DNA from: Collinsella sp. TM09-10AT
GTDB lineage: Bacteria > Actinomycetota > Coriobacteriia > Coriobacteriales > Coriobacteriaceae
Length of the DNA: 64,000 bases
Direction: 5' to 3'
Assembly: GCF_003436275.1 (NCBI RefSeq)
Contig: NZ_QSOP01000005.1
Coordinates: 62,800-126,799, forward strand
Below, piece by piece: positions 38,166 to 48,683 of the stretch. A program made the translations under genes and the position numbers. The notes beneath the pieces were generated by a model. The model was not told the origin of the DNA. It was given only the letters and a program-made list of their open reading frames with translations, and did no database searches. The number at the start of each line of letters is the position of its first letter. The first letter of the stretch is position 1.

Positions 38166-38842
38166 CACTCAAAATCTTCTTGTCCCAAATCGGCATATAG
38201 CCTGCGCTTGCGAATGTAGCCGAGCACAGACTCGCTCGTAAGATAGCGCACGCTCATGCCGCGGGCAACTCGCTTACGAATGTTCGTCGAGCTGATCGCC
38301 AGCGCCGGAATCTGAATATAGCGCACGTCGAACGGCAGCCCCGACTCTTTGATTCGGGCACGCGCCGTATCGATATCAAAGCCCGGTCGCGTCGCCGCAA
38401 TAAAGGTAGCAAGCTCAGCGATTCGCTCGGCATCATGCCAGGTCACAATATCGATAATCGCGTCGGCGCCCGTAATAAAGTAGAGCTTTACCTGCGGCGG
38501 GTAAAAGTCGCGAAGGGCATGAAGCGTATCGGCCGTATAGGTTATGCCCGGACGGTCAATCTCGAACCGGCTCGCCAAAAAGGCCGGGTTCGCGGCGGTG
38601 GCGAGGACCGTCATGGCATAACGGTCCTCGGCAGGCGTCACCGGCTTGTCAAGCTTAAAGGCGGGAGAGCCCGCCGGCATAAAGAGCACAGCGTCCAAGT
38701 CGAGCGACTCGCGCGCCTGCTCGGCAGTCACCAGGTGCCCGTAATGAATCGGGTCGAAGGTGCCGCCCATAATGCCAAGCCGAAACTCTTTGCCCTCTTT
38801 TATGGGCAGCTCGGGCAAACCGATTCCACCGCGCAGCGACAT
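38165..38842 (-). CDS. nadD: Nicotinate-nucleotide adenylyltransferase
   Basis: Makes deamido-NAD from nicotinate mononucleotide and ATP. The nucleotidyltransferase motif LGIMGGTFDPIHYGHLVTAEQA (GGTFDPIHxGH) and the C-terminal ISSTNIRKRVARG are both present. 225 residues, with about 20 extra at the N-terminus. It starts 4 bases after obgE ends. Confidence 0.95.
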   Translation of the reverse strand: MSLRGGIGLPELPIKEGKEFRLGIMGGTFDPIHYGHLVTAEQARESLDLDAVLFMPAGSPAFKLDKPVTPAEDRYAMTVLATAANPAFLASRFEIDRPGITYTADTLHALRDFYPPQVKLYFITGADAIIDIVTWHDAERIAELATFIAATRPGFDIDTARARIKESGLPFDVRYIQIPALAISSTNIRKRVARGMSVRYLTSESVLGYIRKRRLYADLGQEDFE

Positions 38843-38845
38843 GGC

Positions 38846-40336
<1,491 letters not shown>

Positions 40337-40347
40337 CTACAAAAAGA

Positions 40348-40383
40348 GGGAGACCCTTGAATCCTAAAACTCAAGTGCCTCCC
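40348..40383 (-). terminator. Hairpin between rpmA and obgE
   Basis: A 12-bp stem with two mismatches and a 12-nt loop, then CTCTTTTTG on the minus strand. It probably reduces read-through from rplU-rpmA into obgE. Confidence 0.6.
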
Positions 40384-40408
40384 ACATATGTGCTCTATGA
40401 AGGGTGAA

Positions 40409-40666
40409 TTACGCGTTCGCGAGCGGGCGTACGCTGACCCTGTGCTTGATACCCTTGTGGAACTCAACGGTACCGTCGACCAGCGCGAACAGCGTGTCGT
40501 CCTTGCCACGGCCAACGTTCTCACCCGGGTGGATGTGCGTGCCGTGCTGACGGACGAGAATCGTGCCCGTGGTTACCGTCTGGCCGGCATAGCGCTTCGT
40601 GCCAAGGCGCTGACCGCGGGAGTCACGGCCATTACGGGAGGAACCGAGTCCTTTTTTGTGTGCCAT
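40409..40666 (-). CDS. rpmA: 50S ribosomal protein L27
   Basis: An 85-residue protein near the peptidyl-transferase centre. It opens [22 protein letters not shown] without the cleavable N-terminal extension found in Firmicutes, then [30 protein letters not shown]. It follows rplU by 33 bases. Confidence 0.97.
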   Translation of the reverse strand: MAHKKGLGSSRNGRDSRGQRLGTKRYAGQTVTTGTILVRQHGTHIHPGENVGRGKDDTLFALVDGTVEFHKGIKHRVSVRPLANA

Positions 40667-40699
40667 TGTGTATACCTACTCTTTCGTTACGAGTGTAAT

Positions 40700-41074
40700 C
40701 TACTCGGCGACGGGAGCCTCGGCAACAGCCTCGGCCTCTGCCTTGACAGCCTTCTTGGCGCGGGACGTAGCCTGGACCTTCACGATCTTCAGCTTGGTGA
40801 GCTGCTGACGGTGACCCTTCAGACGACGATAGCGCTTACGCTTGTGGAACTTGAAGACCAGCTGCTTCTCGCCCTTGAACTGCTCAACGATCTGAGCGGT
40901 AACCTTGGCCTTGGCCAGCTTGTCGGGATCGGTGACGATCTTCTTACCATCGTTGAGGAAGATGACCGGCAGGGTGACCTTGTCGCCCTCATTGCCCTCG
41001 ATCTTCTCGACGGTGATGACATCGTCGGTGGCGACCTTGTACTGCTTGCCGCCCGTGTTAACGATTGCGTACAT
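40700..41074 (-). CDS. rplU: 50S ribosomal protein L21
   Basis: A 124-residue protein starting MYAIVNTGGKQYKVATDD with the KFHKRKRYRRLKGHRQQLTKLKI signature and an Ala/Glu-rich tail. The ATG at 41074 follows AAGGG by 9 bases. An ATG seven codons earlier is not supported by the family. A near-consensus promoter lies 45-70 bases upstream. Confidence 0.96.
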   Translation of the reverse strand: MYAIVNTGGKQYKVATDDVITVEKIEGNEGDKVTLPVIFLNDGKKIVTDPDKLAKAKVTAQIVEQFKGEKQLVFKFHKRKRYRRLKGHRQQLTKLKIVKVQATSRAKKAVKAEAEAVAEAPVAE

Positions 41075-41116
41075 GTTTACTTGCCCTTCATGCATCAGTT
41101 AGTGCAACAGCCGAAT

Positions 41117-41145
41117 ATAGTAGCAGGCGAAAATACCCCCGTCAA
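41117..41145 (-). promoter_or_regulatory. rplU-rpmA promoter
   Basis: TTGACG (41145-41140) and TACTAT (41122-41117) on the minus strand, spacing 17. The -35 lies across the last codon of the upstream gene. Confidence 0.7.
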
Positions 41146-41954
41146 CGAGTATGTGGAGCAAATCCACAAGTTCGCACAGGTATGGGGCTGACGAGTCGGC
41201 CCTCGTCGTCCTCGCATGCTTGATTCTGACGCTCGACATCGTAGGAGCAGATGGTCACGAGGTCTTGCATACCGGTGGAAACAATAGGTGCATCGACGCC
41301 CGGGGTCAAGCCCTGCAACAAAACATCAGCAGCAGAAAGCAAAATCTCCGGACGCATGGAGCCCTCGTTGTCGGCATGGGTGTCGAGCATGAGCACCAGA
41401 TGGTCCGGACGCTCCCCCGCCGTGATCTCATAGCCCACCAGTGTGTGGTCAAGGTCTAAGCGCTTGCTCTTTTTGCCGCGCGCATAGTCAATACCATGAC
41501 CCGCGCGCAGCGTGTCGATCGCACGACGCACCTCGTCGGCGCTCACGGGGGCTTCGGGGTCCAGGTGCAAGTCGATACGGTACGACAGACGCGTAAGCTG
41601 AGCCGTGAGCGCCGGCGTGCGCACGTCGATGTACGCCGCCTCGATGGGCGCCAGATCGGCCGGAGAGGCCGCAGCCAGGCGCCCAAACGCCTCGTCGAGC
41701 GCCACGAACTCGGTCATAAACAGGTCATACCACTCGCAGGTCGACGACGTACCAACCGGTAGCGCCGAAGAGAAGCCCACGCGCATGTGCGGAGAGAAGC
41801 CCTGCGTGACGGCATAGGGAAGTCCCGCACGGCGCACGATGCGCTCAATGGTATGGATTACTTCGAGATGGCCCAGGTACTTAAGGCGGTCGCGCTTGCC
41901 ATAGCGAACACGAAGCCTAAAGAGCGAGGGGTTGTCGGTCAGGCGCTCACTCAT
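41142..41954 (-). CDS. TIGR03936-type radical-SAM-linked protein (DUF2344)
   Basis: A 270-residue protein opening RLRVRYGKRDRLKYLGHLEV, with YAVTQGFSPHMRVGFSSALPVGTSS, the conserved core of DUF2344. It has no radical-SAM cluster itself and in many genomes is adjacent or fused to the gene that precedes it here. The chemistry of the pair is not established; its constant position upstream of rplU-rpmA suggests a link to ribosomes or RNA. The start overlaps the partner's stop as ATGA. Confidence 0.85.
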   Translation of the reverse strand: MSERLTDNPSLFRLRVRYGKRDRLKYLGHLEVIHTIERIVRRAGLPYAVTQGFSPHMRVGFSSALPVGTSSTCEWYDLFMTEFVALDEAFGRLAAASPADLAPIEAAYIDVRTPALTAQLTRLSYRIDLHLDPEAPVSADEVRRAIDTLRAGHGIDYARGKKSKRLDLDHTLVGYEITAGERPDHLVLMLDTHADNEGSMRPEILLSAADVLLQGLTPGVDAPIVSTGMQDLVTICSYDVERQNQACEDDEGRLVSPIPVRTCGFAPHTR

Positions 41955-43828
41955 GCGCGATCACCCATCAATACATTCTTGGCGTGGAGCGTGGGGCAGA
42001 TCCCGCAGCCGGTGCACGACGTGCGGGTGCAGTCGGGAGTCGTGACGCCCTCGAGCGAGCGACGGTACTCGCGCTCGAGGAAGCCGCGCGTGCAGCCGGG
42101 ACTCACGTGCTCCCACGGCAGGCGCCAGTCCAACTCGTAGGGCAGGTGCACGAGCTCATTGAGGTCGATGCCGTTTTTGGCAGCAGCTTCCTTCCAGTTA
42201 TCGAGCGAGAAATGCTCTACCCAGGCGTCAAAGCGAGAGCCCGAGCGCCAAGCATCGATGATGACGGGCGTCATGTCACGACCGGCGCGGGACAGCGCGG
42301 CCTCGATGAGCGAGGTCTCGGCATCGTGGTAATGCACGCGGACGGCACGGTTGCGAACGCTCGTGATAAGCAGCTTCTGGCGACGCTTGACGTCGTCGTA
42401 GTCGAGCTGCGGGCACCACTGGAACGGCGTGGCAGCCTTGGGGATAAAGACCGAAACCGAGATGGATACCGAAATCGAGCCGCGACGAGCCTTGGGCACC
42501 ACGGAACGACCGAGCTCCAGCACGTGATCGGCCAGATTGGCAATGGCTACGATGTCCTCGTCGCGCTCACCGGGAAGGCCCATCATAAAGTAGAGCTTCA
42601 TGCGGTTCCAGCCGGCCTCGAAGGCCGCCTTGGCCGCACGGTCCAGGTCCTCCTCGGTCACGTTCTTGTTAATGATGTCACGCATGCGCTGACTGCCGGC
42701 CTCGGGCGCGAACGTCAGGCCGCCCTTCTTTTCGCCGGCGACCGACTCGGCCATATCCACGCCAAACGAATCCAGGCGCTGCGACGGAATAGATACGCGA
42801 ATACCCGTATCCTCCAGGCGACGGTTGAGCCTGCCGAGCACGTCGCGAATGCAGGAGTGGTCAGTCGTGGAGAGCGAGGTCAGCGACACCTCGTCATAGC
42901 CGGTCTTTTCCAGACCCTGAATCACCGACGAGACGATCTGGTCGGCCGAGCGCTCGCGCACTGGGCGATACGTCATGCCGGCCTGGCAAAAACGACAGCC
43001 GCGGGCGCAGCCGCGCAGGATCTCGATAGACAGGCGGTCGTGGACCAGCTGCGCATAGGGTACGCACGACTGCGACAGCGGATTCGTGGCGCCGAAATCC
43101 TCGACGACGCGCTTGTAGACCACGGTCGGCGCATTCTTGCCTTCACGCGGCACGGTGTAGCCATGCGGCGAACAGGGCTCGTCGTGACGAACCTCATAGA
43201 GCGACGGCACGTAGTTGCCGGCAATGGATGCAAGCTGCTCAACAATCTGTGCGCGCGGGACTCCTTCGTCGCGCAGGCGACGATGCAGCTGGCAGGTCTC
43301 GAGCAGCGACTCCTCGCCCTCGCCGATGAGGATGGCATCGAAGAAGGCCGCGTACGGCTCGGGGTTGTACACCGAGGGGCCGCCGGCGATGATAATGGGG
43401 TCGTCCTCGGTACGGTCGGCCGCTAACAGCGGAATGCCAGCGAGGTCGAGTGCCTCAAGGAAGTTCGTCACCGCCATCTCGTGCGGCACATGCAGGCCGA
43501 CGATATCAAACGAAGCGACCGGCGCTGCACCCTCGAGCGAGAGCAGCGGAATGCCTGCCTCGCGCATAGCGTCACCCATATCGGGCCACGGCACATAGCC
43601 ACGCTCGCAGGAGATGCCCTCGGCCTGGTTAAGGATGTTGTAGAGGATGGCGATACCCTGGTTGGGCAGACCAACCTCGTACACATCCGGGTAGATCAGG
43701 CAGCAACGGTAGTCGGCATCGGCCTTGGAAAGCGTGCCCCACTCGTGATCGATATAGCGACTCGGCTTTTCGACCTTGGCGAGCAACGGCTCAATTAAAT
43801 GAAAACAATCTTGGTACGGAACGCGCAA
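41951..43828 (-). CDS. B12-binding-domain radical SAM protein (TIGR03960 family)
   Basis: A 625-residue protein with an N-terminal cobalamin-binding-like region (DIVGLHVPHEMAVTNFLEAL, IIAGGPSVYNPEP) and a central radical-SAM core whose cluster motif is RGCARGCRFCQAG (CxxxCxFC form). FAPEAGSQRMRDIINKN and KLYFMMGLPGE are also typical. A C-terminal cysteine-rich stretch (CTRTSCTGCGICPTLHA) could hold another metal site. The start is TTG after AGGGG. It forms a pair with the DUF2344 gene; the reaction is unknown. Confidence 0.85.
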   Translation of the reverse strand: MRVPYQDCFHLIEPLLAKVEKPSRYIDHEWGTLSKADADYRCCLIYPDVYEVGLPNQGIAILYNILNQAEGISCERGYVPWPDMGDAMREAGIPLLSLEGAAPVASFDIVGLHVPHEMAVTNFLEALDLAGIPLLAADRTEDDPIIIAGGPSVYNPEPYAAFFDAILIGEGEESLLETCQLHRRLRDEGVPRAQIVEQLASIAGNYVPSLYEVRHDEPCSPHGYTVPREGKNAPTVVYKRVVEDFGATNPLSQSCVPYAQLVHDRLSIEILRGCARGCRFCQAGMTYRPVRERSADQIVSSVIQGLEKTGYDEVSLTSLSTTDHSCIRDVLGRLNRRLEDTGIRVSIPSQRLDSFGVDMAESVAGEKKGGLTFAPEAGSQRMRDIINKNVTEEDLDRAAKAAFEAGWNRMKLYFMMGLPGERDEDIVAIANLADHVLELGRSVVPKARRGSISVSISVSVFIPKAATPFQWCPQLDYDDVKRRQKLLITSVRNRAVRVHYHDAETSLIEAALSRAGRDMTPVIIDAWRSGSRFDAWVEHFSLDNWKEAAAKNGIDLNELVHLPYELDWRLPWEHVSPGCTRGFLEREYRRSLEGVTTPDCTRTSCTGCGICPTLHAKNVLMGDRA

Positions 43829-43838
43829 CGGAAAACCC

Positions 43839-44768
43839 CTAAGCAGCGAGATCTGATGCGTCCTGATAGGACGCCATAGGACGGGTAGTGCCCGCGACCG
43901 TGGTCACCAGATCGCGAACGCGGGAGAACGTGGCAGTGACCACCTCGTTGGCACGGCTGTAGTCGACATCGCGTTCGTAGAGCGAAACGAGCGCACGGCC
44001 CATGCCATAGGTGCCCGCGGCAGCAGTGAGCGCCTTGACGGCAAACCCAATATGCGGCGTCTGCTTGACGAGCGCGCGGGTGACCGCGCGGATCACAAGA
44101 CCGCCGGCAAGCACGCCCGCGACCTCGTAGCCGCGCTCAGGCTTAATGCCGCGTCCAAAGACGGCAGCGAGCTCAAAGAGCATGCCCACCTGCGCCAGCG
44201 CCATAACAGGATAATCGGCGCCCGGCAAAAACACCAGTGCACCGGTCGCCATATTGGTGAGCGCGCACGAGGTGATGATACGATTAGCTGCCGCGATGCG
44301 CATAAAGGCAAAATTCGCCGCAAAAGCCGTTTCCTTGTCGGTGCGATCGAGAATCCAGCGGGCAAGCGTCTCGAGCAGATACGTCTTATCGGTTGCCGCC
44401 ACCACGCCGAGCATGGGCGTGGATTCCTCGATAAACGGCACCTCCACAGCAGACTCGGCAAGCACGCACACGGGGGCGCCGGCGATCACGAGCTCCTGCA
44501 CGGCACTCTCCAAGCGGTCGGAGCCGCACGAGAGCACCAGCACCACATCGGTATCGGTCTTTGGAGCAATTCGCTCCTCCCCCAGACGCTCGACGCGCAC
44601 AATGCCCGAGGTCGTCTGCGGCACAAAGGCGTCACGCACCGTCTCGGCCAGAAAGCGCGAGGCGGACGAATCCAAATAGACCGAGACGCGCACCGGCGTA
44701 TCGGAATCCTTCTTAACGGACGCGCCCATCTTAAAAGCGCGGGTCAGCTTATCTACGGGAATTTTCAT
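43839..44768 (-). CDS. DUF697-like membrane-associated protein, function unknown
   Basis: A 309-residue protein. Residues 25-140 form an alpha/beta domain with no P-loop that I can see (VVLVLSCGSD, APVCVLAESAVEVP). Residues 150-265 are helical and hydrophobic (ANRIITSCALTNMATGALVF, PGADYPVMALAQVGMLFELA, KALTAAAGTYGMGRAL), matching the DUF697 pattern of GTPase-associated proteins. It starts 19 bases after rodA with GGAGGGG upstream and ends 11 bases before the radical-SAM gene, so it is probably in the elongasome transcript. Role unknown. Confidence 0.7.
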   Translation of the reverse strand: MKIPVDKLTRAFKMGASVKKDSDTPVRVSVYLDSSASRFLAETVRDAFVPQTTSGIVRVERLGEERIAPKTDTDVVLVLSCGSDRLESAVQELVIAGAPVCVLAESAVEVPFIEESTPMLGVVAATDKTYLLETLARWILDRTDKETAFAANFAFMRIAAANRIITSCALTNMATGALVFLPGADYPVMALAQVGMLFELAAVFGRGIKPERGYEVAGVLAGGLVIRAVTRALVKQTPHIGFAVKALTAAAGTYGMGRALVSLYERDVDYSRANEVVTATFSRVRDLVTTVAGTTRPMASYQDASDLAA

Positions 44769-44786
44769 AGCAAACCCCTCCAGCGG

Positions 44787-46013
44787 TTACGCGGCGCCCG
44801 AACGATGCCGCCATATGGATTGTACGATACCCACCGTCAGCAGCTGAATCATCATCGAAGACGAACCGAAGCTAATAAACGGTAGCGGAATACCGGTAAT
44901 CGGCATCATGCCAATGCACATGCCGATGTTTTCGAAGGTCTGGAACGCCCACATGCCAACGATGCCCACACACGATAGGCGCAAGAACAGCGACTCACAC
45001 TTAAAGGCGACGCGAATCGTCGAAAAGATCAGCAGCACGTAGAGGCACAGGAGCAAAAAGGAACCGCAAAAGCCAAAGGTCTCGGATAGGAAGGCGAAGA
45101 CAAAGTCGGTGTGGAACTCAGGAAGAAAGCCGCCGGCCGACTGCGTCGCATGGCCCAAACCCTTACCAAAGAAGCCGCCCGAGCCAACGGCGATAAGCGA
45201 CTGCTGCAGGTTGTAGGCATCGTCCGAATCGGCATTATCGGGGTCGATAAAGACCGTCAGGCGGTTCATCTGATACTGCTTGATGAGCACATCGTGGCCG
45301 AGCAACGAATCAAAGACCGAATCGAGCGCCAGGACGAGGGCCACCAGGCCCACAAGCAGGGCCAGGGTCGACAGCACCCATTCGCGGCGCGCACCGCTCA
45401 TGCAGATGACGATGGCGCCCGAGACCAGCACGACCAGGCCCGAGCCCAGGTCGCCCATGGCAACGACGGCCAAAAACGGGATGGACAGCATGCCGCAGAG
45501 CTTGACGTAGTCGCGAACGGTATCGATGCGGCCGTTATACTGCGAGCCAAGCGTGGCGATAAAGAAGATGGTGATGAGCTTGGCAAGCTCGACCGGCTGG
45601 AATGTCAAGCCGATACCGGGAATCTTGATCCAGCCTGTCATGCCCAGACCGCCCGTATAGGACAGACCCGGAATCTTGGGCGAGAAGATCACGATCAGGT
45701 CGATGACGAGCAACGCCGTCGAAAAATTGGAAATACCGCGCAGATCGGTACGCCAGACGAGCACCGCAAGCACCGCGCCAATGCCAATGCCCAGCAGGTG
45801 GCGCGAGAATGAGGCGTCGGCCTTAAACTGTGACGCCGACCAAATAATGATGGCGCCATAGGCAACGAGCGCGACGGTAGCCAGCAGCACACCGATATGC
45901 ACCTTTTGGCGAAACGTACCGCGCGAGGCCGAAAGTTGCTTGTTGACGCGGTCCAGGCTGCTGCGAGAGCCGGTCTTGGTTGAACGGAACAGATCCGCCG
46001 GAGAAAAATCCAT
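44787..46013 (-). CDS. rodA: Rod-shape peptidoglycan polymerase RodA (SEDS family)
   Basis: Membrane glycosyltransferase that polymerises lipid II during elongation with its partner PBP2. The 408-residue protein has about ten hydrophobic segments after a 38-residue cytoplasmic lead. It contains IGLTFQPVELAKL, MGDLGSGLVVL with the likely catalytic Asp, QQSLIAVGSGGFFGKGLG, and PITGIPLPFISFGSSSM. It lies 10 bases after mrdA, so the cognate pair is cotranscribed. The ATG has AGGAGG 5 bases upstream. Confidence 0.95.
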   Translation of the reverse strand: MDFSPADLFRSTKTGSRSSLDRVNKQLSASRGTFRQKVHIGVLLATVALVAYGAIIIWSASQFKADASFSRHLLGIGIGAVLAVLVWRTDLRGISNFSTALLVIDLIVIFSPKIPGLSYTGGLGMTGWIKIPGIGLTFQPVELAKLITIFFIATLGSQYNGRIDTVRDYVKLCGMLSIPFLAVVAMGDLGSGLVVLVSGAIVICMSGARREWVLSTLALLVGLVALVLALDSVFDSLLGHDVLIKQYQMNRLTVFIDPDNADSDDAYNLQQSLIAVGSGGFFGKGLGHATQSAGGFLPEFHTDFVFAFLSETFGFCGSFLLLCLYVLLIFSTIRVAFKCESLFLRLSCVGIVGMWAFQTFENIGMCIGMMPITGIPLPFISFGSSSMMIQLLTVGIVQSIWRHRSGAA

Positions 46014-46022
46014 CGCAACCTC

Positions 46023-48092
46023 CTATCGAACCGAAGAATCGCCCGAGGCCGAAGAGGTATCGGGCTCGTCATAAATCACGCCGAGCACGTCGCGCACGAC
46101 ATGCATCGCGGTATCCGAACCACCGCCGCCCTGCTCCAGGACAGTAGCGATGACATACTTGGGATCATCGGCCGGTGCATAGGCGCAGAACCACGCGTAT
46201 TCGTCCTCGCCGCTTTTCTCGCCCGTGCCCGACTTGCCGTACACCTGCGGCGTCAGGGTGCCAAAGTGAGCCGCCAGGGACGTCGATGCCGTGTAAATCA
46301 CGTCGTGCATGCCGTTGCGAACAAGAGTCAAATCCGAATCGCTGTTGATCTTGGCCTCCAGGCGCTTCTTCTTGCCCTTGCCGTTGTACTTATAGGCATC
46401 GCCGTCGCCATCGCGCGACACGGCAGACAAAAACACGTGAGGCACGTACTGTTTGCCGCCGTTGGCAAGACCCATATAGGCGCACGCCATCTGCAGGGGC
46501 GTCACCAGGATGTCGCCTTGGCCGATGGCAATGTTGGTCATATCGCCGGCATTCCACTTGCGGTCCTCGGCAGAGGCGTCGGTAAAGTACGACTCTTTCC
46601 ACTCGGCATCGGGAATACGGCCCGCGCCCTCACTCGGCAGATCGATACCGCAGGTCTTGCCTAGGCCCCAGCGACGAAAGACCTCCTGCAGGCCCTCGGA
46701 ATGTTGCTCGTCATAAAAGAACGCCTTGCCCATGTCGTAGAAGACGGGGTCGCACGAGTTGGCGATACCCGACTGCAGCGTCATGGTGCCGTGGCCAGAC
46801 GTCAACCAGCAGCGCTTGCCCCAAGCCTTGCCCAAGCCCGTCCAATAGCCCGTGCAGTTGGTTGTCTGTGTTGAAGTGTAGGTTCCAAACTCAAGACCGG
46901 CCAGTGCCGAAAGCGGCTTGATGGTCGAGGCCGACATGTACTGTCCGCTAATGGCGCGGTTGAGCAGCGGGTGCGAACCCTTGTCATCATTGAGCTCGGT
47001 CCACACGTCATTTGAGACGCCGCCGATAAAGACGGAAGGATCGAACTTGGGCTCGCTCGCCATGCCCAGGATCTCGCCATTGTTGGGATCGAGACACACC
47101 ACAGCGCCGTTGCCGGCATTGCTGTAGCCAGTGGTCTTGGCAAGCTCGATGGCGCTCGCCAGCGCCGTCTCACAGGCCTGTTGGATCTTAAGGTCGAGCG
47201 TGAGCTTAATGTCGGAGCCGGCCTTGGCGGGCACGGCGCCGGCCTGACCGGTCACATTGCCCGAGGCATCGACCTTGACGGTCTGCTCGCCACGAATACC
47301 CTGCAGCAGGTTTTCGTAGTAGCTCTCAACACCCGCCTGGCCCACGATATCGCCCGACTGGTACGTAATCCGGCCAGCAGAAGCATCATCGTCGCCAGAG
47401 GTTTTCTTATTCTGGGCCTCAAGCTGCTCGGAGGTAATGGTGCCGGTATAGCCCAAAATGTGACAGGCCGTCTCGCCATATGGATACTGGCGCTCGGTAC
47501 GCTCGGCAATCTTGACGCCCGGGAACTCGCCGGCGTGCTCCTGAATATAGGCAACCGTGGAGCGACGGACGTCCGTCGCGATGGTATGCAGGCTCTGAGC
47601 GCCCTCGGAATTGTCCTGAATATTGCGCAGCACCGCCACGTAGGGCATACCGAGCACGTTGGCAAGATGGCGAACCAGAACCTCATCCTCGGCAAGGTCG
47701 CGGTAGGCCACGACAGCAAGTGAGGGACGGTTCTGGACAAGCGCCACGCCATTGCGGTCGAGGATGCGGCCGCGCACAGCGGGTGTGGTAACGGTGCGCG
47801 TCTGATTGCTATTAGCCTGCTTTTCGTAATAGTCCGACGAGACCATCTGCATGCCCCACAGCTTGACGGCAAGCGCCGCGAACATCGCGCCCACACCCGT
47901 GGTGAGGATGGAGAAGCGGCCCTTAAAGGCGGTCGCCGCGGTATTGCCCTCGCCCTCGGTGGCGCGCGGGGCCGTTCCATGCTGCGTATCGTAGGTAAAA
48001 CGAGAATCGCCGCGACGCATGATGACCAGCGCGACCACGATGGCCACTACCAGCACGATACCGGCGATAATAACCGTCATCTGGGAAGACAT
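46023..48092 (-). CDS. mrdA: Penicillin-binding protein 2 (elongation transpeptidase)
   Basis: Class B PBP cross-linking peptidoglycan with RodA. Of 689 residues, the transpeptidase domain has S389-T-I-K392, the SCD form of the second motif (NSCDPVFYDMG) and VYGKSGTGEKSG as KSGT. The N-terminal pedestal includes RGRILDRNGVALVQNRPS. Unusually there are two hydrophobic segments before it (about 7-25 and 62-80), separated by a polar stretch. It follows mreD by 14 bases. Confidence 0.95.
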   Translation of the reverse strand: MSSQMTVIIAGIVLVVAIVVALVIMRRGDSRFTYDTQHGTAPRATEGEGNTAATAFKGRFSILTTGVGAMFAALAVKLWGMQMVSSDYYEKQANSNQTRTVTTPAVRGRILDRNGVALVQNRPSLAVVAYRDLAEDEVLVRHLANVLGMPYVAVLRNIQDNSEGAQSLHTIATDVRRSTVAYIQEHAGEFPGVKIAERTERQYPYGETACHILGYTGTITSEQLEAQNKKTSGDDDASAGRITYQSGDIVGQAGVESYYENLLQGIRGEQTVKVDASGNVTGQAGAVPAKAGSDIKLTLDLKIQQACETALASAIELAKTTGYSNAGNGAVVCLDPNNGEILGMASEPKFDPSVFIGGVSNDVWTELNDDKGSHPLLNRAISGQYMSASTIKPLSALAGLEFGTYTSTQTTNCTGYWTGLGKAWGKRCWLTSGHGTMTLQSGIANSCDPVFYDMGKAFFYDEQHSEGLQEVFRRWGLGKTCGIDLPSEGAGRIPDAEWKESYFTDASAEDRKWNAGDMTNIAIGQGDILVTPLQMACAYMGLANGGKQYVPHVFLSAVSRDGDGDAYKYNGKGKKKRLEAKINSDSDLTLVRNGMHDVIYTASTSLAAHFGTLTPQVYGKSGTGEKSGEDEYAWFCAYAPADDPKYVIATVLEQGGGGSDTAMHVVRDVLGVIYDEPDTSSASGDSSVR

Positions 48093-48105
48093 CTACAGGC
48101 CTCCC

Positions 48106-48672
48106 CTATTTGAGCTTACGGGTCTTGGGCTTAAAGCGCATGCCCGTCTGGCGTCCGCCACGTGCGGAGAATCCATAACCGGACTGCGGCACGACGCCGG
48201 ACATCAAAAACGGAATGGCAACCAGACCCGTCAGGATCGAAGACGGCAGCGCATGGCCGAAGATCGCCACGACAAAGCTCGTCTCCAAACCCATAAACAG
48301 CAAGATGATGCTGTAGATCACATTAATGACGAACGCGAAGGCGCCCACAGTGATGCCGCGCGCACTCGGGGTACCGCCCGTCTGACCGGCAGCGCTATGC
48401 ACCAGGGCAAAAGAACCCACGGTCAGCAGGAGCGACATAACGCCCACCGGCACGGCAGCGGAAAGGTCATAGAACAAGCCGCTGCAAAAACCGCACACGA
48501 CGGCACGGGTCGGGTCGCCCGAGAACACGCTTAGGCACACCAGGATAATCATAAAGTTGACGCGACCGCCCGCAATGGAGATCTGCGGTGCCAGGCCTGC
48601 CTGCAACAGCACGCACACGATGGCGGCGATTACAAACGTGCGGGAGCTCATCCCCTGCTCATGTAGATCCAT
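48106..48672 (-). CDS. mreD: Rod shape-determining protein MreD
   Basis: A small, poorly conserved membrane protein of the elongasome, 188 residues with about five or six hydrophobic helices (VIAAIVCVLLQAGLAPQI, FMIILVCLSVFSG, GVMSLLLTVGSFALV). VCGFCSGLFYDLSAAVPVG matches the family GFxxGLxxD signature. The last 25 residues are very basic. I chose the ATG at 48672 (AGGGGG 7 bases upstream); one two codons earlier is possible. It lies between mreC and mrdA. Confidence 0.9.
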   Translation of the reverse strand: MDLHEQGMSSRTFVIAAIVCVLLQAGLAPQISIAGGRVNFMIILVCLSVFSGDPTRAVVCGFCSGLFYDLSAAVPVGVMSLLLTVGSFALVHSAAGQTGGTPSARGITVGAFAFVINVIYSIILLFMGLETSFVVAIFGHALPSSILTGLVAIPFLMSGVVPQSGYGFSARGGRQTGMRFKPKTRKLK

Positions 48673-48683
48673 GGACATGCCCC

